From positions 1,798,001-1,862,000 of the forward strand of contig NZ_JANADK010000001.1 in the NCBI RefSeq assembly GCF_024199795.1: a DNA stretch of 64,000 nucleotides, given 5' to 3'. A model generated the notes under the pieces. The model saw only the letters and a list, made by a program, of their open reading frames with translations. It was not told where the DNA came from and searched no databases. The position numbers were made by a program, and so were the translations under genes. Origin of the DNA: Bradyrhizobium sp. CCGB01. GTDB taxonomy: Bacteria > Pseudomonadota > Alphaproteobacteria > Rhizobiales > Xanthobacteraceae. This document shows positions 50,126-59,274 of the stretch, in pieces; the stretch's first letter is position 1, and each line of letters starts with the position of its first letter.

Positions 50126-51275
50126 TCAGGAGCTTGGCGGCTCGACGCCGCTGAACCGGTCGATTTGGAATGCCTTCGGCGCTATCAGCTTCGTATCGAG
50201 CGCCAAATCCGCGAGCATCGTACCGATCGCGCTGGCGAACTTGGCACCGTGACCGGAGCAAGGCGAGGCGACGATGATGCGGGGATCGGCCGGAAGTCGA
50301 TCGATGATGAATTCGTTGCCCTCGTCCGGTCGCAGGTCTGCTCGGAGCGTGTTCGTGTAGAGGCAGGTATCGCGTTCGACGATTGGGCCAGCCGCACCGG
50401 GGACCAATTCGGCGAGTGTCAATGCAACAGTCTCCAGTTCTGCGTCGGTTGGCGGCGGGGGCCAAACGTCCGCCCCCACGACTGGTCCATGGTCGTGCTG
50501 TGCAGCTTTCACACCTCGTCGCTCGAAATCGGGAAAGCCGTATACCGCTCCTTTCTTCCCTTCGACAATGAACGCCGGGAACTCACCGTAACGCACCAGT
50601 TCGGGTTTGGCCGGCTTGAACCACCCAACTGTTTGCCGGGTGATCTTTAAGTGTCGTGCGATTCCCGGGACCAGCCCCGGCAATCCACGGTCCAGCAGCG
50701 ATGATGGCCCTCTCGGCCAAGATTACCTCTTTAGGCGTTGAAATACGGATGCCGGCGGCCACCGGCCGGATTTGAGCGGAAGACTGAATGATGCGGTGCT
50801 CGGCTCCTTCGCGAAATGCGCGGATCGCAGCTTCGGCCAACAGAATCCCGCCGCTTTCCTGGACAGCCACATCCCAGTGTTCGGGAAGTCGGAACGCGGG
50901 AAATGCGGCGTTTACTTCCGCTCCCGTTGTGAGGCCGGGGACGCCGTCCTTCAGCGCGGCAGCGCGGGAGTCGGCTACCATCTTTGATCCGGGAGGTCCT
51001 GCTTCGAGTACCCTAGTCGGCATGAGAATTGTCCGTCCGCTGGCGGACTCCAACATCCGCCATCCCTTGAAGGCAGCCTCACTAAGGTCCGTGTAAGCCG
51101 CGCTCTCGAAATTGAAGCGACGGTACACTCGGCACGAGCCATGGGACGAGCCGCGAGCCTCGCCCAAGACAAGAGGGTCGAATCCGAGCACGTCGGCCCT
51201 ACGTCGCACCAGCGAATGGAACGCAGAGCTTCCTATCAGTCCCAGGCCGACGACGGCGACTTCGCAAACCCGCAT
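50126..51275 (-). pseudogene. Sarcosine oxidase / N-methyltryptophan oxidase-like flavoprotein, single frameshift
   Basis: FAD-dependent amine oxidase of the MSOX/SolA type, which demethylates secondary amino acids and releases H2O2. From about 51275: VCEVAVVGLGLIGSSAFHSL (FAD-binding GxGxxG), GSSHGSCRVYRRFNFESAAY and EVILAERAIIAAGPWIAG. Near 50683 a run of four G puts the frame out; the next frame continues with VPGIARHLKITRQTVGWFKP, YGFPDFERRGVKAAQH and VASPCSGHGAKFASAIGTML (the covalent-flavin Cys in SPCSGHG is kept). Total about 380 residues, the normal length. One extra base is the only defect seen, so this may be a very recent mutation or a sequence error. Confidence 0.8.
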
Positions 51276-51839
51276 CCTCAACTCCCTCTTCCGCTGTCCA
51301 ACGCGCGGCTATTGATCTCCGCCGCGCTACCGTACTTTTGAGGGCTGCGCCCTCTTGAGGACGAGCTACAGCCGCAGCAAAGCATAAGAATCACCCGCCG
51401 TACCGCAGCCACAAAAAGGAAACGCCGCGCTATTGACCACGGAAGTTACTATAGTCCGAGAGTGAGCGGCGCTCGACCCGCCTGGGCCAAACGGCGAAAT
51501 GCGGTCTCGTCCGGCATTCGCAGGCGAGTACCGCTGCCATCCAGTGCTATTGAGGGCCAACAGCGCGTCCGCGAAGACCACGCCGCGAATGACTGCAGAA
51601 AGGTCGCGAGCGCTGCGAGTAGGGCTGCGGCAGAGAACGGTGCGGAGACCGGAAGCAGTAGTCGGCAGGCGCGCACTATCGCAGCACAGCATTCTCGGCA
51701 TCGTCCTGTCGTCGCGATGTGAGGTTGGTTTGAGCAAAGCAAGCGACGTGCCGAACTGAAAGTCGCTTCTGCAAGCACACAGTTCTATTGGGCATCACGA
51801 CGCTTGTTGATGTTAGATCAAAGCTGACGAGATTTTGTG
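51276..51839. other. Unassigned, probably decayed DNA
   Basis: Two reverse frames (51366-51737 and 51449-51778) share fragments such as VIRGVVFADALLALNS and RMPDETAFRRLAQAGRAPLT that read like one broken protein, but no family was recognised. Confidence 0.3.
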
Positions 51840-52430
51840 TGAGCACAAACACGCGACGTCTTGTTCTGGCCGTGGCGCCATCCCTCGCGGCGGAGGAGGA
51901 CGTGGACACGTGCGATAGCCGTAGTGAACGCGTGCATGTCAGATCTCCTTGATCCGATGTTCGAGGGCAGCCTGGCCGGAGCGGCGCGATTTGAAAGGGT
52001 AGGCCGATCCGTCGAACTCGAGCGCCGCACAGGTCCGGCGGATCGAGACCTGCCACTCGTTGCGGACTTCGTCGAACAGCTTGCGCTTCCGCCCAGGCTT
52101 CATAGCTTTCAGCGGATCACGTCCTGCAGCATCTCCTTGTCGAGCGACAAATTCGCCACGGGTTTCTTCAGCTTGATGTTCTCGTCCTCGGGCTGCTTCA
52201 GCGGCCGCATCTCGGTCGGCAGCAGCCCGTCATACTTGGTCTTCCAATTGAAATAGGTCGCCTGGGTGATCCCGGCCTTGCGGCAAATCTCCGCAACCGG
52301 CATGCCGTCGGCGCCCTGCTTGAGAATGACGCCTTCTGGACGTCTGAAAACTTCGAGGCCCGCGTCGGTCTTCGCTCCTCCCAGTCTGGGACTCGGTGCG
52401 AAAAACGCTAGCCAAAAATGGTCCAGTTTG
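51840..52430 (-). mobile_element. IS3-family (IS407-like) element, orfA and start of orfB
   Basis: Reverse strand: orfA with DGMPVAEICRKAGI-like text, ITQATYFNWKTKYDGLLPTE and LKKPVANLSLDKEMLQDVIR (52303-52109), then orfB beginning near 52105 (KRKLFDEVRNEWQVSIRRTC, AALEFDGSAYPFKSRRSGQA) and breaking up after LEHRIKEI near 51940. Confidence 0.85.
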
Positions 52431-53391
52431 CCGGCCTCAGATCATCTTTGCAGCGTCCGATCGGGCCCGTTGAACCTAATCGTCCCGCCAGTGTTCCGGT
52501 CCAGGATCACCCTGAGCATGAGCACAAGCGGCTTGAAGCGCACGTAGCGTCAGGTTGTACGATCACAGGAAGTTGCAAATGGCCTCAGAGGCATTCATCG
52601 AGGAGTAAAATGCTTCAATTCTCAAATGAAGATCCAGGTCATCCGTTTGAAACGCGCGGTGAGGCCGCTGGGGCGAGGTAGCCGACTTCGTTGATGTTCC
52701 AGGCCGATGAAGCATCGTAATGAATTTGACGGATCGAAGCGGTTTGGCAGCACTGATATGTAGCTCTTCGTGCGGCCGCGACTTAGCGCGCACCACTTAC
52801 GCCCTGTGTCGCAGCTCCTTTCCCGGACTGGGTTATCGGAGGCAAATGCCGAATCGACTAGAAGTTGGTGCGTGTGGAGCACATCTGCCGTGCAGCCGGT
52901 CTCAGGCGCGAATCCGGTTGAGCAGTGATGGTCAACAGACGCTTGCTTGCCGGACGTTCAAGTGTCCCTTGAACTAAGCCGCCCTCCCGGGTCAATGCGA
53001 AGTGTGCAAACTTTTTGGTAGCTCCGAGCCCCTCGCGTCCCGATGCGAGGGCAGCATCGTTCGCGGTCACATAGATGTCAGGAATATAGAAGCCGGTCTA
53101 CCCGCCAGGATCACGAACTTCGATTCCAGAATGTTGCTCCAGATATGGTCCGACGATGCTTGAGCCGTAGCTTGCGATACCTACTACCCCGATTGGGGGA
53201 TTTGCGGCAGGAATTAGCTGCTTTGGTAATAGGCGTCCCACGTCGCTTGCAATTGTAAAGATGGCTTAAACGGCTTGGCAATTAAGAAACGCGCTGTCAT
53301 GCCCTTCACCCCCGTGATAAAGGGGCGCATCGAACGGAATACCTGTGATTTCCGTCATAATTTACCCTCCGGTTAAGCATCCTGAGGGCGC
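52431..53391. other. Unassigned DNA
   Basis: About 1 kb. A broken reverse reading (53260 down to 52860) with IGVVGIASYGSSIVGPYLEQ, DIYVTANDAALASGREGLGA and KKFAHFALTREGGLVQG looks like a decayed protein, family not recognised. The remainder shows nothing. Confidence 0.3.
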
Positions 53392-53631
53392 TTGGTGAAA
53401 TTCGCGGGCAGGTTACTGATCACGCGCATAGTGGTTCGCAACTACAGACCCGACTCCCACATCAAGGTTGGGCCCGTCTTGCTGCGAGAAACCGAACTAT
53501 GGATTACCCAGAAACCAAAGGTCTATGTCCTTTGGGGCGAGCGATGCGACGAAAGCACTAACTCTGGTGACCCCGACTGGGGCGGGCCGGAAACTGGGCT
53601 TGTCTGTACGATGACGCTGACCGCGCGTTAG
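53392..53631 (+). CDS. Hypothetical 79-aa ORF
   Basis: Opens with MVKFAGRLLITRIVVRNYRP (TTG or GTG-like start) and has VGPVLLRETELWI and KVYVLWGERCDEST, ending GLVCTMTLTAR. Balanced composition but no recognised family and no clear ribosome binding site. Confidence 0.3.
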   Translation: MVKFAGRLLITRIVVRNYRPDSHIKVGPVLLRETELWITQKPKVYVLWGERCDESTNSGDPDWGGPETGLVCTMTLTAR

Positions 53632-53824
53632 CGATGGCGTTGCCTATCGCGAGCGACTTCAAACAGAACAGTATCACCGACGTAGAGCGTATCAGTACCC
53701 CTTGACGCACTACCGTGAACACACTGATCCGCGCTACCGTCGTCACATCGAATGAACCGTAATCGCGCTCGCGAATCCTATCCAGTAGGTGACTTGGCCC
53801 GTCTTCATTCCTGCTCTCCGTTAA

Positions 53825-54202
53825 TCAAGACCACAAAGTGAACGTAAAGTGGATTCCTTCCCGGCAATCGAACATGCAGGTACGATTGCAGCTGATCTTC
53901 ACCGTAAAGTAGGATGCGGTATCGTGATCGAAGCCGATGTACACTCCGAGGCGCTTCGGAGCGAGCTGCAAGCGCGCCCCCGTTCCACAGTGCTGCAAGC
54001 TAGGTAACGAGCCGCTGAAGCGACAGTTGTGATCGTAGTCGAATCCGTTCGCGTTATTCTCGCGTACAGAGACGCTAGTCCTGCTGTAGCGGCGCGTTTC
54101 ATGCTCGTAGACGCTCACAACATCGCGACGAAGGCCGTGCGCAAATGCGGTTGCTGCCGCAGCAGCTCGAACATGTGGTTTCATCACGCAACACACCAAC
54201 AT
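53825..54202 (-). CDS. Unrecognised 125-aa cysteine-containing protein (intact copy)
   Basis: Reverse frame from 54202 to 53825. The N-terminal 40 residues are Ala/Arg-rich (HVRAAAAATAFAHGLRRDVV); the middle has ENNANGFDYDHNCRFSGSLP and APKRLGVYIGFDHDTASYF; the end is KISCNRTCMFDCREG-IHFTFTLWS. Cys residues in the second half are spaced like a small disulfide-containing domain. The alternating hydrophobic ending might suit a beta strand. Start choice is uncertain. Its copy at 20.7-21.07 kb is dead. Function unknown. Confidence 0.4.
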   Translation of the reverse strand: MLVCCVMKPHVRAAAAATAFAHGLRRDVVSVYEHETRRYSRTSVSVRENNANGFDYDHNCRFSGSLPSLQHCGTGARLQLAPKRLGVYIGFDHDTASYFTVKISCNRTCMFDCREGIHFTFTLWS

Positions 54203-54418
54203 GCATTTTTAGCGGAGCCGCCTGAGGCGAGCCCCACCCTACATCACCGGGGCGGGTGAACGGAATTCGGTGATGTCATCATAGCGCAGCAAGTTGCATG
54301 CCAGCATCGCAATTGAAGCGCTTGCCGACCGACCTCGTTGCTCCAGGAACCTACAAGGTTTGGCAGGCGGCTAACTGGTTAGGTGTGCTGGTGCAGTTCC
54401 ACACGAAGGAGGCCTCAA

Positions 54419-54556
54419 ATGGTCTACAGGAACCTCGTCCATCAAAGTGTGCTGACGCTTACGCGTGTTGCTCATCACGCGTGTTGGTTCGGAGCCGAAC
54501 CAGTAACGGGCTATTGTTGCGGCGGCGCTACCGGAGGGCGGCAGGCAAACGGATGA
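54419..54556 (+). CDS. 45-aa peptide ORF with strong ribosome binding site (copy B)
   Basis: ATG 54419 preceded by GAAGGAGG. Begins MVYRNLVHQSVLTLTRVAHH and ends GGRQANG at TGA 54554-54556. Same length as copy A, with five substitutions (positions 4, 5, 8, 26, 34), among them R34C, which creates a CC pair. Unrecognised. Confidence 0.4.
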   Translation: MVYRNLVHQSVLTLTRVAHHACWFGAEPVTGYCCGGATGGRQANG

Positions 54557-54899
54557 ATCGGTAATACGCAGAATCCTTCCCTCAACGGGCTCATGATTTG
54601 CTCGTCTTCCGATAGTGCGTTTTCGAGCGCCCCACAGACCGTAACAACTCGCAGCAGCTGGGACCATCTGCTGAAACGCACACGACACGCCGACCGTCAG
54701 CGGAGCGGGTAGGCTGAACGTGATGGGCTCGAACACCTGAATGCAGCTTACGGCCTGCTGATCCCAGCCGCGGGACGTGGGCCGCTTCTGGACGACAAGG
54801 CCGCTCCTATTGGCGCCGCCGACTGTTCGACGGGTGCGCAGATGAAGGGAAAGCAGCGGTGCGGGGTGATCGCGCGGATCGCTTGTTGAATGGTCTTCG

Positions 54900-55444
54900 G
54901 ACCGCGACGCACCGTGGCTCCGTCATTTGAGTCGTACAGCCGGGACCGAAGGTGCTCTAGAGCCATCGAAGCCCGGAAACCGGTGTTCATTGCAGTCAGC
55001 GCCGACACCGTGTCGGAATTTGACGCGAAGAGATCGTTGAAACGTCTTTGGAAATACCTGCGCAGCCCTCTCGCGCAGGCTGGCGTGCATGATGAGGTAT
55101 TCTCGGTAGCTGGTCCTGGCGCGAGCGCTCTCCTTGGCATCCAAAGCGATCCGCTTGAGACAATCGATAGGCGCCTCATGGAAGGCAACAAGAGCCGCTT
55201 GTCCGCTTCCGCGAATGGAGCGATGAAGGCTTTTAGCGGGCGGGCGTTCAGTAGATTGCGCAGCTGCTCGTCACCCCCCCATCCAGAACGGATCGCCCGT
55301 GACGGGCTTGTCTTCGCTCGAGTTTTCCTTGTCGAAGACACCACGGCTCACATTCCTGGATGCGTAGAAGTTACGGTCGAATGCCGCTGTGAACCGGTCG
55401 AGATCGATGCCCAGCGATTTCACAAGCGCTACCAAAGAAGGTAG
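54900..55444 (-). pseudogene. FAD-dependent amine oxidase (spermidine-dehydrogenase-like) remnant
   Basis: Reverse-strand pieces in several frames: VKSLGIDLDRFTAAFDRNFY and ASRNVSRGVF (near 55420-55330), DKPVTGDPFWMGG, then LVAFHEAPIDCLKRIALDAK and ARTSYREYLIMHASLRE (near 55210-55080), then RRFNDLFASNSDTVSALTAM. The order and phrases resemble the middle part of large NAD(P)/FAD-binding amine oxidases such as spermidine dehydrogenase. N-terminal FAD motif and the C-terminus are missing. Family call moderate. Confidence 0.45.
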
Positions 55445-56089
55445 GCGTGGAGATGTTGGAGGTTGTGCTACCTTCCGAAGAGTTGATGATCGGAACTGAG
55501 CAGAGAACCACGTCGCACGTTGTGAATCTTTACTCAGGTTGGGAGATATCGAATGCCCACGATTGCAGCCGAGGGATGAGAAACGCGAACGGCGGCACGC
55601 TCAGTGCCCGAGCTGGCCGCCCTTCGCTTCCGCAGCATATGGCGTTGCAGAATCGGCGGAGCCTGCACCGCGCAATTCAATTGGGTTTCTGGAATATCAA
55701 GCCACTCTCCTGCTGCCGGCTCCAAGGACTTCTTCGGAGTTATTGAAGTGGCAGTTCCCGGAGAAATTCTGCTCCGAAGTCGTCCAGCCACGGCTCGACA
55801 ATATTGGACCAGCTCAAAACGCAGCCATAGTTTACAACGCGCTAAACAATCGGCCGAGTATGAACAAAGGACCACCACGCTCTACTCCCTCCGGGTAGCT
55901 CGCGAGAAACGGCGCCCGGACGATGTTGTGAAAAACCTACTGCTTCGAGGGCATACTGGACTGTCTCTTGTCAAATCGTGACCACTCAATAGTGAGCAAC
56001 TTCAGGGTGAGGTTTCTTGCTCTCTCGCTTCCGTAAATTCGCCTCTAAGTTGCTCCATAAAAGGCTTGGAATGCGGTGGGAATTTTCTC
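55445..56089. other. Upstream region of the glucan synthase operon
   Basis: Contains a forward frame over 55604-55981 (125 codons, RQYWTSSKRSHSLQRAKQSA) with no recognised family and no ribosome binding site. The operon promoter is expected in 55900-56080; no -24/-12 or clear -35/-10 pair was found. Confidence 0.35.
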
Positions 56090-57295
56090 ATGAAGCTCGC
56101 GCGTGTGGCCATCGGCTTGGTTCTCCTCGTCGGCGGATTGTACGTCATCATCGGCGAGCACTTCGCTGGAACTTCGGCAGATGCCACAGTAAATGCTCGA
56201 CTTTACGTCGTGCGTGCGCCCATCGAAGGCCGGGTCACCCTAGCCGTCAAGAGCATTGGGGGACGCATTAACGCCGGGGAACTTGCGGCTGAAGTGGCCG
56301 ACGAGCGCTTCGATACCGCTCGGCTTCTTGATCTTGAGCGCGACCGGGACAATCAACGGAGCGAACTCAAGCGCATTGCTGGTCAGCGTGACGCACTATC
56401 GCAAGCGAGAGCCGGATTTGACGCGCAGTCAACCGACTACCAGCGCGGCAGAATTCGGCAGATCGAGGCGCGGATCGCCGAGACGAGGGCGACCCAGGAT
56501 GCGGCAGTCGCGCGCCTGCGCGAGGCAGATGCGGAATTCAAGCGCGCCAATGAACTGAACAATCGCGGCGTTCAGACGGCTGCAAGCCTCGATCGGGCGC
56601 GCGCGAAGTTCGATGTCGCGCAGCAAGACGTGGAGAGTGCGCAACAGCGCGTCAACTATTTCGAGACGGAACTCACCTCAGCCCGCACCGGGGTCTTCAT
56701 CGGCGAGTCCTATAACGATGCCCCTTTCTCGATGCAGCGCATTCGGGAACTCGATCAGCGCCTGGCGGAACTGAATGTCGACGAGCAGCAGATTAGAGGG
56801 CGCATCGCTCAATTCGATCGGCAAATCGACGCCGAGCGTCTGCGCGTCAATCGCCTGACGTCCGCGGCGCTTAATGCCCGGGTCCCGGGCCTCGTCTGGG
56901 ATATCCTGGTGGATGATGGCGCGTACGCACGGCGTGGGCAAGACCTGGTCAAGCTCGTCGACTGCAATAGCCTTGTGGTCACCTCGGGCGTATCCGAATC
57001 GCTTTATGACAGCCTCTCTGTCGGCGCGACGGTTCAGTTTCGGCTGTTCGGCGACGAACGAATTTTCGATGGAACCATCACCCGGCTCGGCGGATCCGCC
57101 GCGTCACCGCTCTACGCAAACCTTGCCGTGGGTCCGAGTCCGCAGCATCTGCAGCGCTTTGACGTAACGGTAACGGTCCCGGGCCTCGCGCAGCAGCCGG
57201 ATCTTGGCTGCGCCGTCGGTCGCACCGGACGTGTTGTATTCTCGAGCGGCCCGATCGCCCAATTCCGCCGTTTTCTCACGCGTTATGGCTTCTAA
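56090..57295 (+). CDS. HlyD-type membrane fusion protein, BgsB-like
   Basis: 401 residues from ATG 56090 (MKLARVAIGLVLLVGGLYVI). One N-terminal membrane anchor (about 5-24), a barrel/lipoyl half (YVVRAPIEGRVTLAVKSIGG), a long coiled coil (about 80-260, e.g. RQIEARIAETRATQDAAVAR and RELDQRLAELNVDEQQIRGR), and the second half (RVPGLVWDILVDDGAYARRG). Inner-membrane protein reaching into the periplasm, partner of the next-gene polymer synthase, which it overlaps by one base. In Sinorhizobium the pair bgsB-bgsA makes a mixed-linkage beta-glucan; gene order and sizes agree here. Curdlan-type (crd) systems are the alternative. Confidence 0.8.
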   Translation: MKLARVAIGLVLLVGGLYVIIGEHFAGTSADATVNARLYVVRAPIEGRVTLAVKSIGGRINAGELAAEVADERFDTARLLDLERDRDNQRSELKRIAGQRDALSQARAGFDAQSTDYQRGRIRQIEARIAETRATQDAAVARLREADAEFKRANELNNRGVQTAASLDRARAKFDVAQQDVESAQQRVNYFETELTSARTGVFIGESYNDAPFSMQRIRELDQRLAELNVDEQQIRGRIAQFDRQIDAERLRVNRLTSAALNARVPGLVWDILVDDGAYARRGQDLVKLVDCNSLVVTSGVSESLYDSLSVGATVQFRLFGDERIFDGTITRLGGSAASPLYANLAVGPSPQHLQRFDVTVTVPGLAQQPDLGCAVGRTGRVVFSSGPIAQFRRFLTRYGF

Positions 57296-59265
57296 TGCTT
57301 ATGCTGTCGCCTCTGCTGGCCTCCTTGGCGGGAGCCGCCATCATCATCGGACTTCGCCTGACCGTCCTCCCGCTGCTTGACCCGAGCCGATGGTACTGGC
57401 GTGCCCTTCTGCTCGGCCTGGCGGCAACTCTCTCTTGGCGTTACGTGATATGGCGGTTCACCGAGACACTGGTGCCACTTGACTGGACTGCGGACGCATT
57501 GGTCAGTTGGCTCTTCGCCGCGCTCGAGAGTATGACGGTCCTGTCCTCGTCCGTCGCCTTTGTAATCCTTTCACGCGTTAAGGAACGCACCGCGGAGGCT
57601 GACCAGCACGCCGGATGGTGGCTGCCTGGAGAGGCACCAAGCGTGGACATCTTCATCGCGACTTACAATGAGTCGCTCGAAATCCTCGAACGAACGATTA
57701 TCGGCGCCAAGGCGGTGCGCTTTCCGAAGCTTCGCGTCTTTGTGCTTGACGATGGCCGCAGGGACTGGCTGCGACAGGCCTGCGAGCGGCACTCTGTCGG
57801 ATACATCGTGCGGTCCGACAACGCACATGCCAAGGCGGGAAACATCAACCACGCGCTCGCTGCGCGTGCCCAGGACCCGGATCGACCGGATTTTGTCGCC
57901 ATCCTTGATGCGGATTTCGTTCCACATGTCGATTTCATCGACCGCACAGTGGCGCTGTTTCACGATTCGCGCGTCGGCCTGGTCCAAACGCCTCAACATT
58001 TCTTCAACCCGGACCCGATCCAGCACAACCTCGGCATTACCGCCGGGTACCCGGATGAGCAACGACACTTCTTTGATAACGTGGAGCCGGCGCGGGATGC
58101 CTGGGGAATCGCGATCTGCTGCGGTACCTCATCCGTGCTGAGGGTACGAGCAATCCAACAAATCGGCCTGCTTCCAACGCAAAGCGTGACCGAGGACTTC
58201 CTGCTCACGCTCAAGCTCGCGGAAAACGGATGGCAAACCGTCTATCTAAACGAGCCGCTGACCGAGGGGTTGGCTCCTGAGGGCCTCAAGGAATACATCG
58301 TCCAGCGCGGCCGCTGGTGCCTCGGCCTGATGCAGATTGCGCGCAATTCCTACAATCCATTCGGCTCCAATCGACTGGGTTTGATGCACCGGATGAGTCT
58401 CATCGATTCCCTGCTCTATTGGTTGACCACCTTTCCCTTCCGGTTGGCAAGTTTGATTTGTCCACTCCTGTACTGGTGGCTCGGTATTACGATCGTAAAT
58501 GCCTCGCTCGTCGATATCATCAGGTACTATGTCCCGTACTACGTCATGGTCCTGGTGGCCTTGAACTGGCTCTCTAAGGGGCTGTTTATCCCCATCGTCA
58601 ACGAAACAGCCCAGCTGATTGCCGCTTGGCCAATCTGTCGGGCCGCGGCGCTCGGCCTCTTGACGAGAGGACCGCATAGATTTTCGGTGACGGCCAAGGG
58701 CGGCGATAGAACGAGGGTAGTTGTCCAATGGTCATTGATGCGACCGTTTCTGATCCTGTTTGGATTGACCGTTGGCGGCTTGATCGTGCCGCTGAATTCC
58801 GATTTCGTCTTCAATACCTCGTCGACAGCCGGCGACGGCGTCGCCATCGTTCTGTTCTGGACAGTCTACAATGTCCTCGTCTTGGTGGTGGCGATCGCAG
58901 CGTGCATTGAGCGCCCCCGATATAATCGACCACAGCGCCAGGTGCTTGAACCGATCACGCTGAAGATCGGAGACGATCGGCACCGTGGCTGGCTCGTGAA
59001 TCTCGGGCCGGAAGGCGCTCGCATCAGCGGACCATTCGGCCTTTCCGTCGGGGCGACAGGCAATTTGACGATCCCAGGTATTGGCGACCTCGATGTGCGT
59101 GTTCTTGCGCCAACTCGTGACGGCTACCGGTTAAAGTTTTCGCCGAGCATTGAGCAGCGACCCCAAATCATCGAAAAGCTCCACACCGCCCGAGCTCTTC
59201 CGGGAACCGATCGCGGGGACATCGTTCGCATTATCCGCGAATTGGCTCGGGCTCTAACTCGTTGA
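57295..59265 (+). CDS. Processive family 2 glycosyltransferase, BgsA/CrdS-like beta-glucan synthase
   Basis: 656 residues. Four N-terminal hydrophobic segments (e.g. PLLASLAGAAIIIGLRLTVL), the cytosolic GT domain, then further membrane helices. Catalytic residues are complete: DDG at 152-154 (VFVLDDGRRDW), DxD at 205-207 (AILDADFVPH), TED at 299-301 (SVTEDFLLTLK) and QRGRW at 337-341. The C-terminal about 110 residues (ITLKIGDDRHRGWLVNLGPE, GARISGPFGLSVGATGNLTI) look like a PilZ-type fold, but the c-di-GMP motifs RxxxR and DxSxxG are degenerate (NLGPEG), as in BgsA, which is nonetheless known to respond to c-di-GMP. Polymer and activator are inferred; the family is certain. Confidence 0.85.
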   Translation: MLMLSPLLASLAGAAIIIGLRLTVLPLLDPSRWYWRALLLGLAATLSWRYVIWRFTETLVPLDWTADALVSWLFAALESMTVLSSSVAFVILSRVKERTAEADQHAGWWLPGEAPSVDIFIATYNESLEILERTIIGAKAVRFPKLRVFVLDDGRRDWLRQACERHSVGYIVRSDNAHAKAGNINHALAARAQDPDRPDFVAILDADFVPHVDFIDRTVALFHDSRVGLVQTPQHFFNPDPIQHNLGITAGYPDEQRHFFDNVEPARDAWGIAICCGTSSVLRVRAIQQIGLLPTQSVTEDFLLTLKLAENGWQTVYLNEPLTEGLAPEGLKEYIVQRGRWCLGLMQIARNSYNPFGSNRLGLMHRMSLIDSLLYWLTTFPFRLASLICPLLYWWLGITIVNASLVDIIRYYVPYYVMVLVALNWLSKGLFIPIVNETAQLIAAWPICRAAALGLLTRGPHRFSVTAKGGDRTRVVVQWSLMRPFLILFGLTVGGLIVPLNSDFVFNTSSTAGDGVAIVLFWTVYNVLVLVVAIAACIERPRYNRPQRQVLEPITLKIGDDRHRGWLVNLGPEGARISGPFGLSVGATGNLTIPGIGDLDVRVLAPTRDGYRLKFSPSIEQRPQIIEKLHTARALPGTDRGDIVRIIRELARALTR

Positions 59266-59274
59266 GGAGGCGTG

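Larger units (their letters stand above)
53820..54961. repeat. Duplicated block, copy B (about 1.14 kb; copy A at 20697-21752)
   Basis: Starts GTTAATCAAGACCACAAAG and ends GGGACCGAAGGTGCTCTAG; same orientation as copy A. About 100 bases near 54196-54300 (containing GGAGCCGCCTGAGGCGAGCC) are absent from A, while A has about 15 extra bases near 21155-21175. Copy B carries the intact reverse-strand gene. Confidence 0.85.
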
